Assembly: GCA_020152595.1 (NCBI GenBank)
Contig: JAIGNY010002056.1
Coordinates: 562,501 to 626,500, forward strand
Reading direction: 5' to 3'
DNA: 64,000 bases
From: Chiridota heheva
Lineage: Eukaryota; Echinodermata; Holothuroidea; Apodida; Chiridotidae
Shown: piece after piece, positions 14,303-26,704 of the stretch
Position numbering within the stretch: position 1 is the stretch's first letter
Layout of the letters: the number at the start of each line of letters is the position of its first letter
The notes under the pieces: generated by a model
The model's database searches: none
Seen by the model: only the letters and a program-made list of their open reading frames with translations
What the model was told of the DNA's origin: nothing
Translations under genes and position numbers: made by a program

Positions 14303-17300
14303 TTGTGCTTGAGAGGTCAGATCATTCCAGAGGTAGAAAGGAGAGTAAACAGAAGGAGATTAAAGGAAACAAAAGAACTAAAAGCCAGAAAACTGGGATC
14401 AAGAGAGGGGGTGATATGGGTGGAAAAAAAAAGTAGAGAGAGTGGGGTTGGGAGAAAAGGATTAAATATGGTTGTAGAGAGAAGCATGATGAAAGAAGGA
14501 GATGATTTTATCCGGAGGTTTTTTGTTGCTGTTGGAAGAGCTCGGCTATTGAGTTGTGGGGAGCGAGAGAAGCTCTTGGAAAGTTGTACAGGAGCAAGCA
14601 AGGAGAACGTAGTGGACTGTGAGGGTGCAATGGCAATTGTTGCAAAGGGGTGGGGGAGCCAATAAGGAGGTGGGAGTAAGTGAGGTGGGAGTGACCTATT
14701 CTAAGGCGGGCAATGTGGACGTTGTCGACACGGGATAGATTGTGATGGGTGGGTTTGATTGGAATGGTTGGCTGGATGACGTGGAGTTTGTTATCAATTT
14801 GAGAGTCCCATGCCAGCGGCCTCGAACAAAGGAAGCGATAAGCGGTTTGATGTCAGAAAGTGATTTGGGAAAAGGGGTAGGGGACGGTTGAGGGCAAGCC
14901 TAGCAGCTGCATCAGCCTGTCAGTGCCAGGGATGCCAACGTTTGTCAGGCTGGGTATCGATAAATAAAGAATATCTTTCCCCCGGGGGGGGGGGGAGGAA
15001 ATTACGGAGGATGAGGTGAGAGATGTGGAGTTATCCCATTTGACATTGAGTAATGAAGTAATGACAGCCTTGGAGTCGGAGAAGATGGCAAAGTAGCTGA
15101 CCGAAGAGTACTCAATAAAGTTGAGGGCGAGGAGGATGGCCTCGGCCCCGGCCGAGGAGATGGACGAGCAGTCAGAAAGCCTGCTACTGAGGGTGATGTC
15201 TTGGATGACCGCAGCAGCAGCTGTCTTGTCGCCCTCCCTGGAGCTATCAGTATAGATGGAGATGTAGTTTGAGAGTTGATTTTTGATTTGGTTGTGGAGG
15301 CTGGTGAAGAGGTTAGGGTGGGTTTGGGTTTTGTAATGAGTGGAGAGACCTACATAGGAGGAAAAGTGGGCAAGGAGATAGTGCTAAGAGTGGTGGGATT
15401 GATGCCGAGAAGGTCTGATTTCATGCGTAAGCTAAAGGGAGAGGATTGGGGTTTTAGTCCTATCAAAGAGGGTGGAAAATTAGGGTACCTATTGAGGTTG
15501 TAAACAAGGTTCTGGGTGTTGGTGAGGGCTACAAAAGCATAGGAGTGGCTAAGCTTTCTACACCTCAGCAGAAAGGGGGCTCGTTGGCTTCAACATGAAG
15601 ACTGGTGATTGGAGAGGTCCTGTAGGCACCCAGACAAAGCCTGAGTGCTTCATTTTGGATGTGATTCAGGTAAGAGTTGTGAGCGACACAGTAGGCAATA
15701 TTGCCGTAGTTAAGCTTGGCACGAATAGTGATCCTGAAGATTTTGAGGAGAGCATGGCGGTTTGCACCCCAAGTGGTATTGGAGAGGAGGCGGAGAAGGT
15801 TAAAGGAGCTGTTGCATTTCCGTTTGAGGTTGGTGATGTGTTGTTTGTAGGAGAGTTTGTGGTCTAGATTTGAACCCAGGAACTTAGTGTAGTCAACTTT
15901 AGGGATGCGATTGCCTTTGAGCACGAGGTTGGGGTTGGGGTGGAAGTTGGTGAAATGACAGAAGTGCATGCAGACTGTCTGGTTTTTTGAGAGTTTGAAA
16001 CCGTTATTTTTGCACCAGTCTTGCAGCCGATTGAGGCTCAGTTGAAGCCTATTTTCGACAAGAGGAAAGCTAGGGGAGCAGTACAAGATGTTGAAGTCGT
16101 CCACGTAAAGGTCATGTTTGATATTGGGGTCAAGGTTGTCCGCTATGTCGTTAATGTTCAGGTTGAAGAGAGTGGGAGAGAGGATGCTGCCGTGTGGGAC
16201 GCCCTCTTCTTGGGGATAGGGTTGGAGAAAGGTGTGGCCAATACAAATTTGGAACTTCCTGGGTAAGAGGAAATTTTGAATACGGATGGGGAGGTGGCCT
16301 CTGAGGCCGATGGTGTGAAGTTTGTGGATAATTTTGTATTTCCAAGTAGTGTCAAAAGCTCTCTCGAGGTCGAAAAAGATGGCAATGAGGTGTTGTTTTT
16401 TTGCAAAGGCAAAGGATTCCAGGATAGCGGTGTCGAGTGTGATTAACTGGTCCAATGTATTGCAACGCTTCTGGAAGCCTCTTTGGTGGGGATAGAAGAT
16501 TATGTTGGTCTCAAGAAACCAGTTAAGTCTCTGGCTGATGATCCTTTCCATAATTTGTACAGAGACAGCGGGTTAGGGTGATGGGTGGTAGCTGGAGGGA
16601 TCGGTGCTGTCCGTCCTCTTTGGGGAAGAGGGTGATAATAGCTGTCCTCCAGACAGGGGGGAAAGGAGTGTGAGGATCATATGTGGTTGGGGATGATGAG
16701 TAGGGTAGTGGTGGCATTGTTGGGGAGGTGTTTAAGGAAGTAGTAGGGAATGATATCTCGGCCCTTGGAGGTGCAGCCAGCGTCATGGATGGCTTGATTT
16801 AATTCAGGAAGGGTGAGAGGGGTGTTATAGTTCTCGGTGTTGTCGGAGGGAAAGGTGATACTCCGGGCTTCATCGTGAGCTTTTTTGGCTTTCAAGGATG
16901 AGATGCGACTGAAAGAAGCAGCGAGGTGCTTAACGATGTCTTTTTTTTTGCGGTGAGAAGGTCACCATTTTAGGAGAGATGGGAGACTTGCTCACCCTGC
17001 CGTGGAAGGTGGAGGCTGTTAATCATTCTCCAAATCTTCTTAGTGGGGGTGTTGGTGGTGAGAGAAGAGATGAAGTTGTTCCAAATGTTGGTTTTACTGT
17101 CCTTGATAGTGCGCCTGGCCTCGGCACGGCTAATGCGAAAGAGGTTGAGGTTGTGGATGGTCGGGTTAGTTTTGGAGTTCATGAGGGCCCTTTTCCAGGC
17201 TTTGATGGCGGTATTGCAGTCATCAGTGAACCAGGGGTTGGGGTGGTTAGGGGGTTTGGAGGTTTTGGGAATGGAGCAGGTGGCGATGTTGATAAGGATG

Positions 17301-18000
17301 TTACTGAAGTTTGACATGGGATCTAATTTACTCGCGAGGAGATGGGGAAAGATGCGAGTCGCAGAGGTTTCAAAAAGGGGCTATTCGGCCTTTTCGAGGT
17401 TCCAATTTGTGGTGTTATCGGTGGGGGTTTGAAAGTTGGAGTGAATAAGAAGAAGGTAATGGTCACTACTACAGAGATCAGCAGTGACCTTCCAGTTAAA
17501 ATCAAGGAAGAGGTTGGGGAAACAGATAGACAGGTCAATACAGGTGAGGGAGCCTGTGGCAGGGTGAAGGTAGATCGGGGAATTAGTTTTGAGCAAGGAG
17601 AGGCTGTGCTGCTAAAGAGTGTTTTCGACGAGCATGCCTCTAGGGGTGGTGGTATTAGAACCCCACAGGGGGTTGTGGGCGTTGAAGTCACTAAGAAGGA
17701 TGAATGGAGTGGGGAGTTGAGAGATGAGGTTGTTAAGGCTGGTTGGTTGAACATTGGCGTTTTTTTTTTTTTTTTGGGGGCAGATAATACAAAGAGTGAA
17801 GGTTTTGTGGAGGGAGATAGACATACAGATGTCCTGAAAGTCGGTGTTCACATGAACAGAGCTGTGTGCGATATCGTGTCCAACAGGAATGGAGATGCCC
17901 CCACATGCCCTGTTGGCGTCCACTTGATGTTTATGGTAGCAAGTGAAGTTGTTGAGGGAATAATGGTCAGTGGTTTTCAAGAAGGTTTTTTGTAGGCAGA
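14303..18000 (-). pseudogene. LINE ORF2 polyprotein (endonuclease, RT, RNase H), broken
   Basis: The endonuclease is recognised by ILLSDFNAHNPLWGS (about 17700). The RT part keeps motif A (FFDLERAFDTTW), motif B (GVPHGSILSPTLFNL) and motif C (YVDD, where YADD is usual), all within the 328-residue frame at 16551-15565. RNase H follows with YTDSS, AEAILLAL and FSDSKAV (about 15260-15060), giving the D, E and D metal ligands. The C-terminal region has the RxGHSHLTHSHLL motif near 14700. Multiple frameshifts separate these domains, so the copy cannot make one polyprotein. Its palm motifs are better preserved than in the + strand copy at 40.4 kb, so it is the younger of the two. Confidence 0.85.
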
Positions 18001-18369
18001 CTGGCAGAAGACGACCGGGTTGAAGGTGGTGGCCATTAGGTCAATTTCTTCCGCATTGGCCCTAAGGCTCCTGACGTCCATTGTATAATGTTGTGGGTGT
18101 TATTGTAATTGTTTGTGGTGCACGTGGAGGTAGGGGGTTATCTGGAGGAAGATCTGTTGGGTCTGAGTTGGCTTGTTTTTCTTTGGATCTGTCCTTGTTC
18201 CTTTGGGAGCGGTTGTTTTTGAAAGTTGGACGAGAAATATGTTCCGTGTGTTCGGTAATCAAACAATCCATGTTCTCTTCAGTGTCATATGTGTGGATTT
18301 GGGTGGTGGGCTGTTTGTTGATTGGTTGTTTATTGGTTTGTTGTTTAGTTTGTTGGTTTGATCATTGTT

Positions 18370-19110
18370 AGCCTGGTTGGCTTGAGTGTGATGGTATCAG
18401 AGGTGTTGGGGTAGTGACGGCAGGGGTCTTAAAGAGAAGGAAGGAAGGTTGCGGAGAGAAGTGGTGGTGGAGGTGTTTTGGGTAATGCTTGTGGTTGGGT
18501 TGTTGTCCATGCATGGTGTTGGGCTTAGAACTGGGTAAGAAGAGCCAGGTGAGGTCAATTTGGGCATGTGAATCAGTTTTAGTTGTGATAGGGGCGGTAT
18601 TGGTTTTAGAGGAGACTGCGCTCGAGTAGGAATGTTTGGTGTGGATGGAAGCGAGGAATTGTATTCTGGCTTCTGGGTAAGTGATGTTTAGATTAAGGGT
18701 TTTCAGTTTGCTTATTTGCTTTTTGTGAAGCCAGGTGGGGCAGTCTTTTGAGAAAAAGGGATGGTTGGCTGGTGAGTACCGTCGCAATTGGTGCAGAGTG
18801 CGGTGTTCGTGCAAGAGGTACTGTCATAGTCCGGGGCTCTACAGCTACCACAGCGCGCTTGGCTGCGGCAGGAATTTTTTTCCTATGGCCATACCTCTGG
18901 CTCTTATGACAACGGAGGGGGTTGGGAATGTAAGGGGCGACTGGGATTCTCAGATAGCCGGCAGTGATGCGGGAGGGACCCAGTTGGTGTGGTGAAAAGT
19001 AGGAAGATGGTATTGGTGGGTGTTTCGGTACCGTCTCTTTTGAGGACGAGACGACGGGCTTCAGTAACGTGTTGGCTAGTAAGTTTCTTAACGAGGTCAT
19101 CATTGGTCAA
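18370..19110 (-). pseudogene. LINE ORF1 (nucleic-acid-binding, CCHC-type), broken
   Basis: The frames at 19103-18693 and 18814-18368 carry the conserved ORF1 signature of this LINE group: LVLKRDGTETPTNTIFL, ITAGYLRIPVAPYIPNPLRC and KSQRYGH. The zinc-knuckle cysteine normally found in the middle of RCxKCQRYGH is a serine here, so at least one finger is defective. The protein is known in such elements to bind the RNA and form the RNP. Frameshifts separate the pieces, and the N-terminus is missing because the element is truncated. Confidence 0.8.
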
Positions 19111-19379
19111 GTAATCAAGATATTTAGTCTTGATTTATTTCTGAGAAGAATTTTGTGTTTTGCGACTGAGGACATTTGACAACTTCGTATACTAGGTTGA
19201 AAATTAGTAACAAATTCATAGGTTATTCTTGATAGTCATCATACATACATTCATGAGATAGCATTAGTCTGTCTTTTAAGGAACAGAGTGCTGAAATTTG
19301 AATAAAATATTTCTGAACATTTATTCCTCGTTAATCAATTTTGATGCTATAATTAATGCATAGCAAAGGGTGTACCAGG

Positions 19380-20170
19380 AAATTTCCCGATGTCGGGCTC
19401 AGTGAACTCCTGGTTTGAAGTCCTTATATTAGTATATACAGATATATCATTACAGAACTCGCCCCTTGAAGAGAACTCCGTCCTGATTTTCTGTGCCTGT
19501 GGCATTTCAGTCACCGCATGTGGCGGTTTGCAATTTCCTGTTTTTTTTTCTCCAAATTATTGATCTTTGCGTTTTTATTTGAATAACATCAATATGTGTT
19601 ATGTCTGTGGAGTGTTAGGCATAAAGAAACTTGTAAAGTGTATTTCTTGTATATTCATAAGTAACCAATGTATAATTTCATTGAGTCATATTGAAAGAAG
19701 CATGTGTTTGCTTTACGTAAGTATGCTCGATGGTGCCCAACTCCTGAACTCTAGACACAAAGAGTCCTTACGCATATGTTGCACTGATGAATGGAAATGA
19801 CGTTATAACCGCAGGAATGTTTATCGAAATGGTGTCAAGGGGAGCAGGTTACGCTGGTGGGTCGGCAAGATTTTGAAAGTCACTCAGATTTACGCTGCTG
19901 AAAATGGTGCTATTTTTACGATTTCTGCACCAAATGAAATAATTAAACCAGTTTTTCAGGGTATTATTGATCCAAGTAAGAAGTTCTTGATGTTCATATA
20001 TTAAGTTTTTATAAATCTATAACACTTTTTGTTGACTTGTCTCAACTACCTGTGTGGCCGAATAATTGCGTAATACCTTTTCAACTCGTTGAGAGAGTGT
20101 CCTTCGAATGGGATGAAAACGACACTGGCAGTTTCATCCCGTCGATGTTTCAAGGGGCGCTTTCTTCAAA
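19380..20170 (+). repeat. Diverged dispersed repeat, copy 2
   Basis: This is the partner of 2750-3450. Recognisable shared blocks are GAACTCGCCCCTTGAAG near 19456, GGGTCGGCAAGATTTT near 19860, and the ACACTGGCAGTTTCATCCCG / GGGGCGCTTTCTT block near 20124-20165. Nothing in it looks like a conserved protein. The 99-residue frame starting at 20037 runs through it and I do not consider it a gene. Confidence 0.5.
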
Positions 20171-20904
20171 TGTACTGGTTGGCTTTATAGTGGTGGGTGG
20201 CCGGACAGCAATAACGAAAGCAGACATTAATTTGCATTACATGTCTGCAAATCGTTGGAGGGGGAATCGGAAGGAAGGGGGGAAGAAGCGGCTGCAGACC
20301 CACCATTCCCCGCTTCCGAAGGCACTGAATATATAATAAGAAATCCACAACTTCCACCATTGTCACAAAAGTGTCACTTTCACTTTAGTGTAAAGAACTA
20401 TTTTACGACAATGAAAATTAGCACCAGCAAGCAAGACTAAGGAACCGTATCTAGCATTGGTGAAAGGTGTCAGACATTTTTTTTTAGGAGGGGCATAGTA
20501 AATTTACCAGTGACGGACCGAGAATGTCGGGAGGGGGAGGGGTTCTGCCACTTGCCAGAAAATATTGAAGGCGAGAATGATAATGGCAAAAATATACAAT
20601 CGGACAACCTATCACCTCTAGGTCGCTTGCAACGATTGGGCGACAATAAAAATGCTAACTCAATTTCATTTTGATTTTTTTTGTATGTTCTCCTGTTCTT
20701 ACATCAGGGAACTTGATTACCATACCTCCCAACCAACTTCAAGCTGTAGAAGGTATTTTGAATATTTTCAAGATATGAAATTAAAGGAAGATATATAAAG
20801 AAAAACAAATCACGTACCGTCCCCGTTCCCTCCCCCATTCCCTCCCCGTTCTCTCCCCCTTTTTCTCTAGTTTCTTGTCTCTCCCTGGTCCCTGGTCCCT
20901 CCCT
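20171..20904. other. No gene seen
   Basis: Mixed-composition DNA with a CTCCCC-rich patch at about 20818-20905 that repeats CCCTGGTCC. No conserved frame was recognised. Confidence 0.5.
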
Positions 20905-21215
20905 GGTCTTAATAACTTAAAATCTCAAAGTTAAAACGTAAGTTATTGTAAGTTAGAACTTAATAACTTCTCTTAAAACTTAATAACTTTAGTTAAAACT
21001 TAATGATTTAAACTAAAACTTTAGTTAAAACTCTTAACTGAATTTAAAACTTAATAACTTAAGATAGAACTTTAGTTAAAACTAAAATTTATTAACTTAA
21101 GTTAAAACTTATTACCTTAAGTTACAACTTGGCAACTGAAGTTAAAACTTAGTGACTTAAATTAAAACGTAATAACTTAAGTTTAAACTAATTAACTTAA
21201 ATTCTAAAAGTGTAT
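20905..21215. repeat. A+T-rich minisatellite (AACTTAATAACTTAAGTTAA type)
   Basis: Degenerate units of about 18-22 bp built from TTAAAACTTAATAACTTA and TAAGTTAAAACTT are repeated around 14 times. Many junctions contain TTAA and short self-complementary AACTTAAGTT, so the array can form small hairpins. Confidence 0.85.
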
Positions 21216-21484
21216 TTACTTCAGACAAAATGCTTCAATTGTATGAAAACTTGAAAATGATATTAAGTGAATTTCAGTTGTCAAATGGACTACAGGTATG
21301 ATGAAATATTACACTTCTTGTTGCCACTAATCATTCGGTTGTACCCTATACCAGATTCCAACTACTAGTAACAACACGAATTTAGGATTTACCTTCAGGC
21401 GTTGCTGGGGACCTTCCAGGTAAAATGCTTTCTTATCGGTTGAAAGGTAAAATTGGGAAAATATCAACATATAATTAAAACCAT

Positions 21485-22545
21485 TGGTCCCGATTCCAGA
21501 TCCCTAGTCTAAGGTCTCAATACCTGGTCCCAGGTCCCAATCCCTATTCCAGGGTCCTTGTCCCAGACATCGATCCCTGGCCCCTGTCCTGATCCCTTGT
21601 CCCCTGTCCTGATCCCTGGTCCATTGTCCCTATCCCTGATCGACAGGCCCCGATCCCTGGTCCCGATCCCTAGTCCCGATCCCTGGTCACAGGTCCCAAA
21701 CCCTGGTCTCAGGTTCCAAACCCTTGTTCCAGGTCCCGAACCCTGGTCCGAAGTCCCGATCCCTTGTCCCAGATCCCAATCCCTGGTCCCCTGTCCCAAT
21801 CCCTAGTGCCCTTTTCCGATCCTCGGTCCATTGTCCCGATCCATGGTCCACAGGTCCCGATCCCTGGTCCCAGGTCCCAAACCTTGGTCATAGGTCCCGA
21901 ATCCTGGTCCCAGGTCCCGAATCCTGGTCCCAGGAACCGATCTTTGTTCCCAGGTACCGATCCATGGTCCGATCGTACCGATCCCTGGTTCGAAGTCTCA
22001 ATACCCGGTCCCAGCTACCGATCTCCGGTCCCAGCTACCGATCTCCGGCCCCAGCTCCCTATTCTTGGTCCCAGCTCCCGACCCTGGGTCCCAGCTTCCA
22101 ATCCTCGGTCCGAGCACCCAATTCTCGATTCCAGCTCCCGATCCTCGTTCCCAGCTCCATTCCCCGGTTCCAGCTCTACCTCCCGGTCCCTCCTCCACCC
22201 CCGGTCCTAGCTCCATCCTCCAGTCCTTATCCCCACCCCCCCCCCTCCCTTGGTCCCTACCCCATCGCCCGGTCTCAGCTCCATGTCCCAGTCCCTCCTC
22301 CATCCCCAGGTCCCAACTCCATCCCCTGGTCCCTTCTCCATCCCCCAGTCAGTCCTCCATCCCCGGTCCCTCCTTCATCCCCAGATACCTCTTCCATCCC
22401 CCGGTCCCTCCTCCAACACCCAGTACTTTCTCCATCCCCAGTTCCTCCTTCATCCCCTGTCTCTTCTTCATCCTCCGGTCCCTCATCCATCCCCCGGTCT
22501 CTCCTCCACCCTCATTCCCTCTTCCATGCCCTTGTTTTTCCTCAA
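21485..22545. repeat. GGTCCC/GATCCC minisatellite grading into a C/T-rich tract
   Basis: From about 21485 to 22160 short units such as CAGGTCCCGATCCCTGGTCC repeat. From about 22160 the same units decay into CTCCATCCCCCGGTCCCTCC pyrimidine-rich sequence. Frames in both directions read as proline/serine- or glycine-rich repeats and are by-products. The + strand is strongly C/T biased over the last ~400 bp. Confidence 0.95.
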
Positions 22546-25059
22546 TCCCTCAATTTCCATATTTTATGCAATTCTTTGTAAATGTCTTATAATTCTTTAA
22601 AGCGGTACAGCAAATTCTGACCAAAAGTTGTTGTGTTAACCATACCTCAAATCAAATTCTAGCAGGAATAGACTTTCGTATAATTTCCAGTGATATAATA
22701 TTTACTAAATAATTGAAATAATTCTATTTACATGAATTTAAAATTCGAATTTATTATGAATTTGGAATTGCATTACATTTGTCATCTTTACAGCTTGTCA
22801 TACATCACAAAGTTTGCATGAAATAAAAACTGATCAAATTTTGATCTAATGTGTGTGAGTTTTTTTACCTCTTCAAAATTCAAAATCTTCATTTGCTCAC
22901 ATTTAAATATATACTCTTTTATCCAATAAAGAAATGGCTACAAGTTCCATAGCTCTTGCATTAAACTGTTAAACATTCTCATTATCTTTTTATTCTTTAG
23001 CATGTAGAGTTGGAGGTGTCATCCTTTCACATACAAATATATTTTATATACAAATTTTCCAGATCAAACAAATTTCAAAAATTCAAAAGCTTAAACAGTT
23101 AAAGGATAAGTTCAGTGGTCAAGCATGTCCATCATATGTAGCCCCTCTAACTCCACATTGTCAGGATGGAGGCTAGGGTGGGGAGCTACATGGAATATTT
23201 CACTTAATAACAAAAACAGCAAACACAAATTAAATTCAACACGTTAAATCATGTTTTAACTCAAAATCTCCAAATCACAAGCAAATGCAACTTTACTTAA
23301 CAGAATTATAAAACCAAGTGAACATTACTGTATCATAAAACCAAGTGAAGAACATTAACAAAGGGAGAAAGTGAGGAATTGGCTGGTCAGTGAAGGATGG
23401 GTCAACCACAAGTATGTTTCTTCGAATAGTGAGTAAGTACATTGTAAGAGGTATCATTATGGTCCATATAAGGAATAAAATAGGTGAATAAGGAGATAAT
23501 TTGCATGAATGAATAAGTATATCACTAGGAGGAGTAATCACTGAATATTAATGCCGCTAGGATATAAGCTGGTAAATAACTGTATGGTTAAAGGGACATA
23601 AAGAGAAAAGATAAAGATGGGTCGTGAGGGGGAAAATATCTCTTACACATAGATTAAGATGAATTAGACAAGACAAGACTAAACAAGATAACTTCAGCAT
23701 AAATACAAGCTTTGAACTGACAGATGAGGATCCAGGAGAATCCTTTAGTCAGAAGAGGATCTGTGAGGATCTGTAAGTAAGAAAAAGTTGTTTTCAATGT
23801 TTGAAAGGGTAATACATGTTCCTTCTCTAAAAAAGGCAATTGTTCTCTTGAAGCTTAGTACACTACTTTTCCTCTCTAAAACAGGGCACTATTTTAATTT
23901 TTGACGTACCGGTTCCGCCGTTTCCGCCGCCCAGTATATAGCCAGTCATTAAGCGAGTAATCATGTTTCCAACGTTCATTTTGATGTAATATTAGATCCT
24001 TTTATGATGTGACGTCTTACTTATACATCGGCTATAACGTGAACCTTATTGATATGATAAGAAAATATTAAAGACAAAAAGCAAATTATTCACCGAAGTG
24101 AACGACTTATTAAAGGATATTACTAATTTCTTCTAAAAGTTTGTGTGTGGGGAAGGAGGGGGGACACAAATATGTTGCAGACAGTGGCGAATTAGAGTTT
24201 CGGAAAAAAGGGGACAAACTCAGAGCGTTTCTTATTTTCATCACTTTATAATTATTAATCGCCATGCTAAAGAGCAAAGAGGTCATCGACAAAAAATAAT
24301 AAACAAAGTTGGCCTAACTGTTTTCACTAATATCAATCATGGTTAATGATAGAAGTATATGAGCGTGCACTCAAAAAAAAGAATGGTCAAATTTGTCCGA
24401 CCATAATCAAATAACAGGCCTATGGTCAAAGTTGATCATACTTGACCATATACAGTCAAATTTGTTGTTCAAAAATATCAAAGGAGAAATTTTGCTTACA
24501 TATGCTGTAAATGCGTTGTTTATTTTTGACATAAAATGGAGTTGGCCGGTTCCTCCTACACATAACTTCATCTTTCCCTGATGCTGCATCCATCTCCCGC
24601 GCTTTCTTCAGATTAAGTGACACAAATTTTGAATCTAAGCAAATATATGACGTCACCACTTTCAAGTATTTGAACCCTTCTCAGATAATACATACATCAC
24701 AAGATGTATGAGTGAAACAAAATATTATGAATATTTAGAAAAACTATTTTATTTTTATCATCAAATGTAATAAGCCTTGAAAAGTAAATATAAAAAAGGT
24801 GAGAAATTTCAAATTAGATTAACCATTTACGTGACATAGTGATGATGGGAAGTGTTATTCTACACTTTACAGTTCTATATATCTAAAAGAACTTTCATCT
24901 ATTTTTGACTAAAATCTCGTGATTTGTAACAGTGCAATGACTATCTTGTTTTGGTTTGGTTGTGCTTGCTGTTTCTGCATTCGTGGGCGCTTCAGCTTTG
25001 ACTGTCAATTGTTTGTCATTTGTAATAATATATTCTGAGGATGAGCATAGGTGTAGGAA
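22546..25059. other. No gene seen; one MITE end fragment at 23098-23140
   Basis: Mostly A+T-rich unique DNA. At 23098 a TTAA followed by AGGATAAGTTCAGTGG and TCAAGCATGTCCATCATAT is a clear piece of the piggyBac-like MITE terminus. No conserved coding region was identified. Confidence 0.5.
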
Positions 25060-25430
25060 CCCGTAGGCATAAGACCCGGGAACGTTCCTAACCCCCCCAA
25101 CCCCCTTTCTTTCTCCCTAATGTTGCGGGAAATGACAGAAGTGCCCCTTTCAAAATAAAGGTCCCCTTAATTAATTACCCACTAGTGGGAAACTGGCGGC
25201 TTTTGTCAGTCCTATCATCCGTGTACGGAAGGTATATATGTGTCCCCATTGGAAAAGTGCTCGTTTCTAAGAATGAAGTGCCCCTTTTACTTTGCTTTGT
25301 TTGGGATCAGTTATTCTATATACAGATTGGCATGGGAGGGGGGGGGTGTGCATATGACTTCGGAAGTGTCACTAAGAGGTCGTGTCCCTCAACTTTTGAA
25401 AGCTTCCTACACCACTATGGCTGAATCTTA
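25060..25430. repeat. Dispersed repeat with GTGCCCCTTTT motifs (inverted partner at 60.3 kb)
   Basis: Blocks including GTGCCCCTTTC, AAACTGGCGGCTTTTGTCAG, TTGGAAAAGTGC and AAGTGCCCCTTTTACTT occur in reverse complement and the same relative order at about 60300-60620. It sits directly left of the viral-like gene block. It is non-coding and of unknown class. Confidence 0.6.
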
Positions 25431-25518
25431 TTCGTGATACCATATCTGTAACGAGACGAGTCAATGTTCTAATCGGGCGGCAAGCACAAGATATGAGACG
25501 AAGGTCGACTTACAGCCC

Positions 25519-26038
25519 TTGAGAGAAATGGCCTTGGCATCACTTATCACAAAAAATTACTTGCCTGATTCACACCGAAATATGCTTGTTTTCGGACGGA
25601 ACACCACTTATAACGGACATGTGAGAATGCGTACAAAGAGTGGACACGTTGTAACACTCCGTGGAAAAATATGTCAGCGTTTTGAATGTGAAGATCTTTG
25701 CATTTTTACACAGAATTTGATAACCACCCATTATCCTTGGAAGACAAAGAATATCGAACCCCTGTTTCTGTACATCGACATCATCACTCCCCAAACCGTA
25801 GGTGATCAAGAAGTACCGTTGTTACAACATTTTGGAGTGCCGTTATCAAACTTTTGGGGTCAGGCCGTTGACGTGGCACCACCGATCATCGCCTATTATT
25901 CTGTTAACCGAAATCCCATCTATTCGATCGAAATCGTTATCCGTGACGGAACGGGCTAAAATTACCATTCACAACAGGGAGATCGATCGTCAGGCTGCAT
26001 TTTCGTCAACAACGTTCCTTATAGGGGAAGATATATAA
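25519..26038 (+). pseudogene. Polinton/adintovirus-type minor capsid (penton-like) protein, frameshifted
   Basis: In Polinton-like elements this protein family is the jelly-roll minor capsid (penton) component. The 146-residue frame from 25519 keeps family-like landmarks: an N-terminal LPDSH...NTTYN stretch, then LYIDIITPQTVGD, VPLLQHFGV and SIEIVIRDGTG (about residues 85-146). The frame ends at 25957-25959 where the family normally continues. The continuation AKITIHNR is in the next frame up to a stop at 26036, so I infer a single-base indel near 25950. It is the first gene of a close-packed + strand series, and the next start is 57 bp downstream. Family assignment is from remembered motif order, without alignment. 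Confidence 0.65.
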
Positions 26039-26095
26039 TGTTGCCACAAACGTCGTACTATTCATTGTCGCTCGAGACGAAGAAGATCAAACATT

Positions 26096-26704
26096 ATGGC
26101 CGACGGACGTCTTCTCGTGTTTATCGGGCCGGGAAATCAACGAGACCACGGTGGCGAAACGCTTTCGGGATTGTATAGGATGGCCATACCGTTTCTCAAG
26201 AAAGAGCAGTGAGTTTAAGAAGTTGGAAAACAGGCTTTGACCACGGGAGCCGGTATTCTAGGAGACGTGATGGCCGGAGAAAATATTAAACGATCAGCTG
26301 CTTGCAGAGCGAGAGAAGCAGGTCGACTTATGAAACGAAAAGCCATGACTTGAGCCAAAGAGGCATTGTCCCAACATATAGGAGGACAAAGAGGACGTGA
26401 AAAAAGGATTATAAACCGTACGGCACGAACATGAACCGTCATTACCACGAAGGACACGAAGAAAAAACCATCTCGTCCGACTCGCGGCTGAAAAGGGCTA
26501 AAGATACCGTTCAGAAGAAGAACCCCATCGACACCTACTAATAGTAACCGTAGCAGCAGTCGTCGGAGCAGCAGTCGTCGGATCAATTCTTCTAGTTTAA
26601 GTGATTCGCGTCTGAACTCCCTCATGCGTCGACAACTCGCATTCTCTTCTGTTTCGTCGTACACTCCTGCATCACATTACTCAGCATGGAACGACGAATT
26701 GTAA
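26096..26704 (+). pseudogene. Polinton pVI-like small capsid protein, five in-frame stops
   Basis: One reading frame of about 202 codons runs from ATG 26096 to TAA 26702 without a frameshift. It is interrupted by stops at 26210 (TGA), 26216 (TAA), 26351, 26432 and 26489 (all TGA). Early residues show the pattern GGETLSGLYRMAIPFLKK and then ALTTGAGILGDVMAGENIK, which resembles a basic, membrane-active-like protein widespread in Polinton-type elements and compared with adenovirus pVI. The C-terminal third is Ser/Arg-rich. Four of five stops are TGA, as expected if CGA arginine codons decayed by CpG deamination. It overlaps the next gene by 19 bp. Confidence 0.6.

Larger units (their letters stand above)
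14265..19120 (-). mobile_element. Nearly complete LINE (APE, RT and RNase H), family 1
   Basis: Reading from high to low coordinates the element carries ORF1 (19110-18370), an AP-endonuclease (about 18000-17600), a reverse transcriptase (about 17320-15565), an RNase H (about 15270-15050) and a C-terminal zinc-finger-like tail. It ends in a 3' tail read on this strand as GCCGTTAATCCCTCATCAAA. It is interrupted by frameshifts and stops, and its 5' end is cut within ORF1 near 19120. APE plus RT plus RNase H with a CCHC ORF1 points to the Jockey/I-type assemblage. A precise clade would need a tree. Other copies lie at 39.3-42.5 kb and 55.1/57.1 kb. Confidence 0.9.

Noticed and set aside
20037-20336. 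99-residue frame
   Set aside because: Runs through a dispersed non-coding repeat shared with 3.4 kb, and the frame is not conserved there.
21509-22600. Proline/serine-rich frames up to 285 residues
   Set aside because: Repetitive GGTCCC/CCATCC low-complexity DNA open in several frames on both strands.
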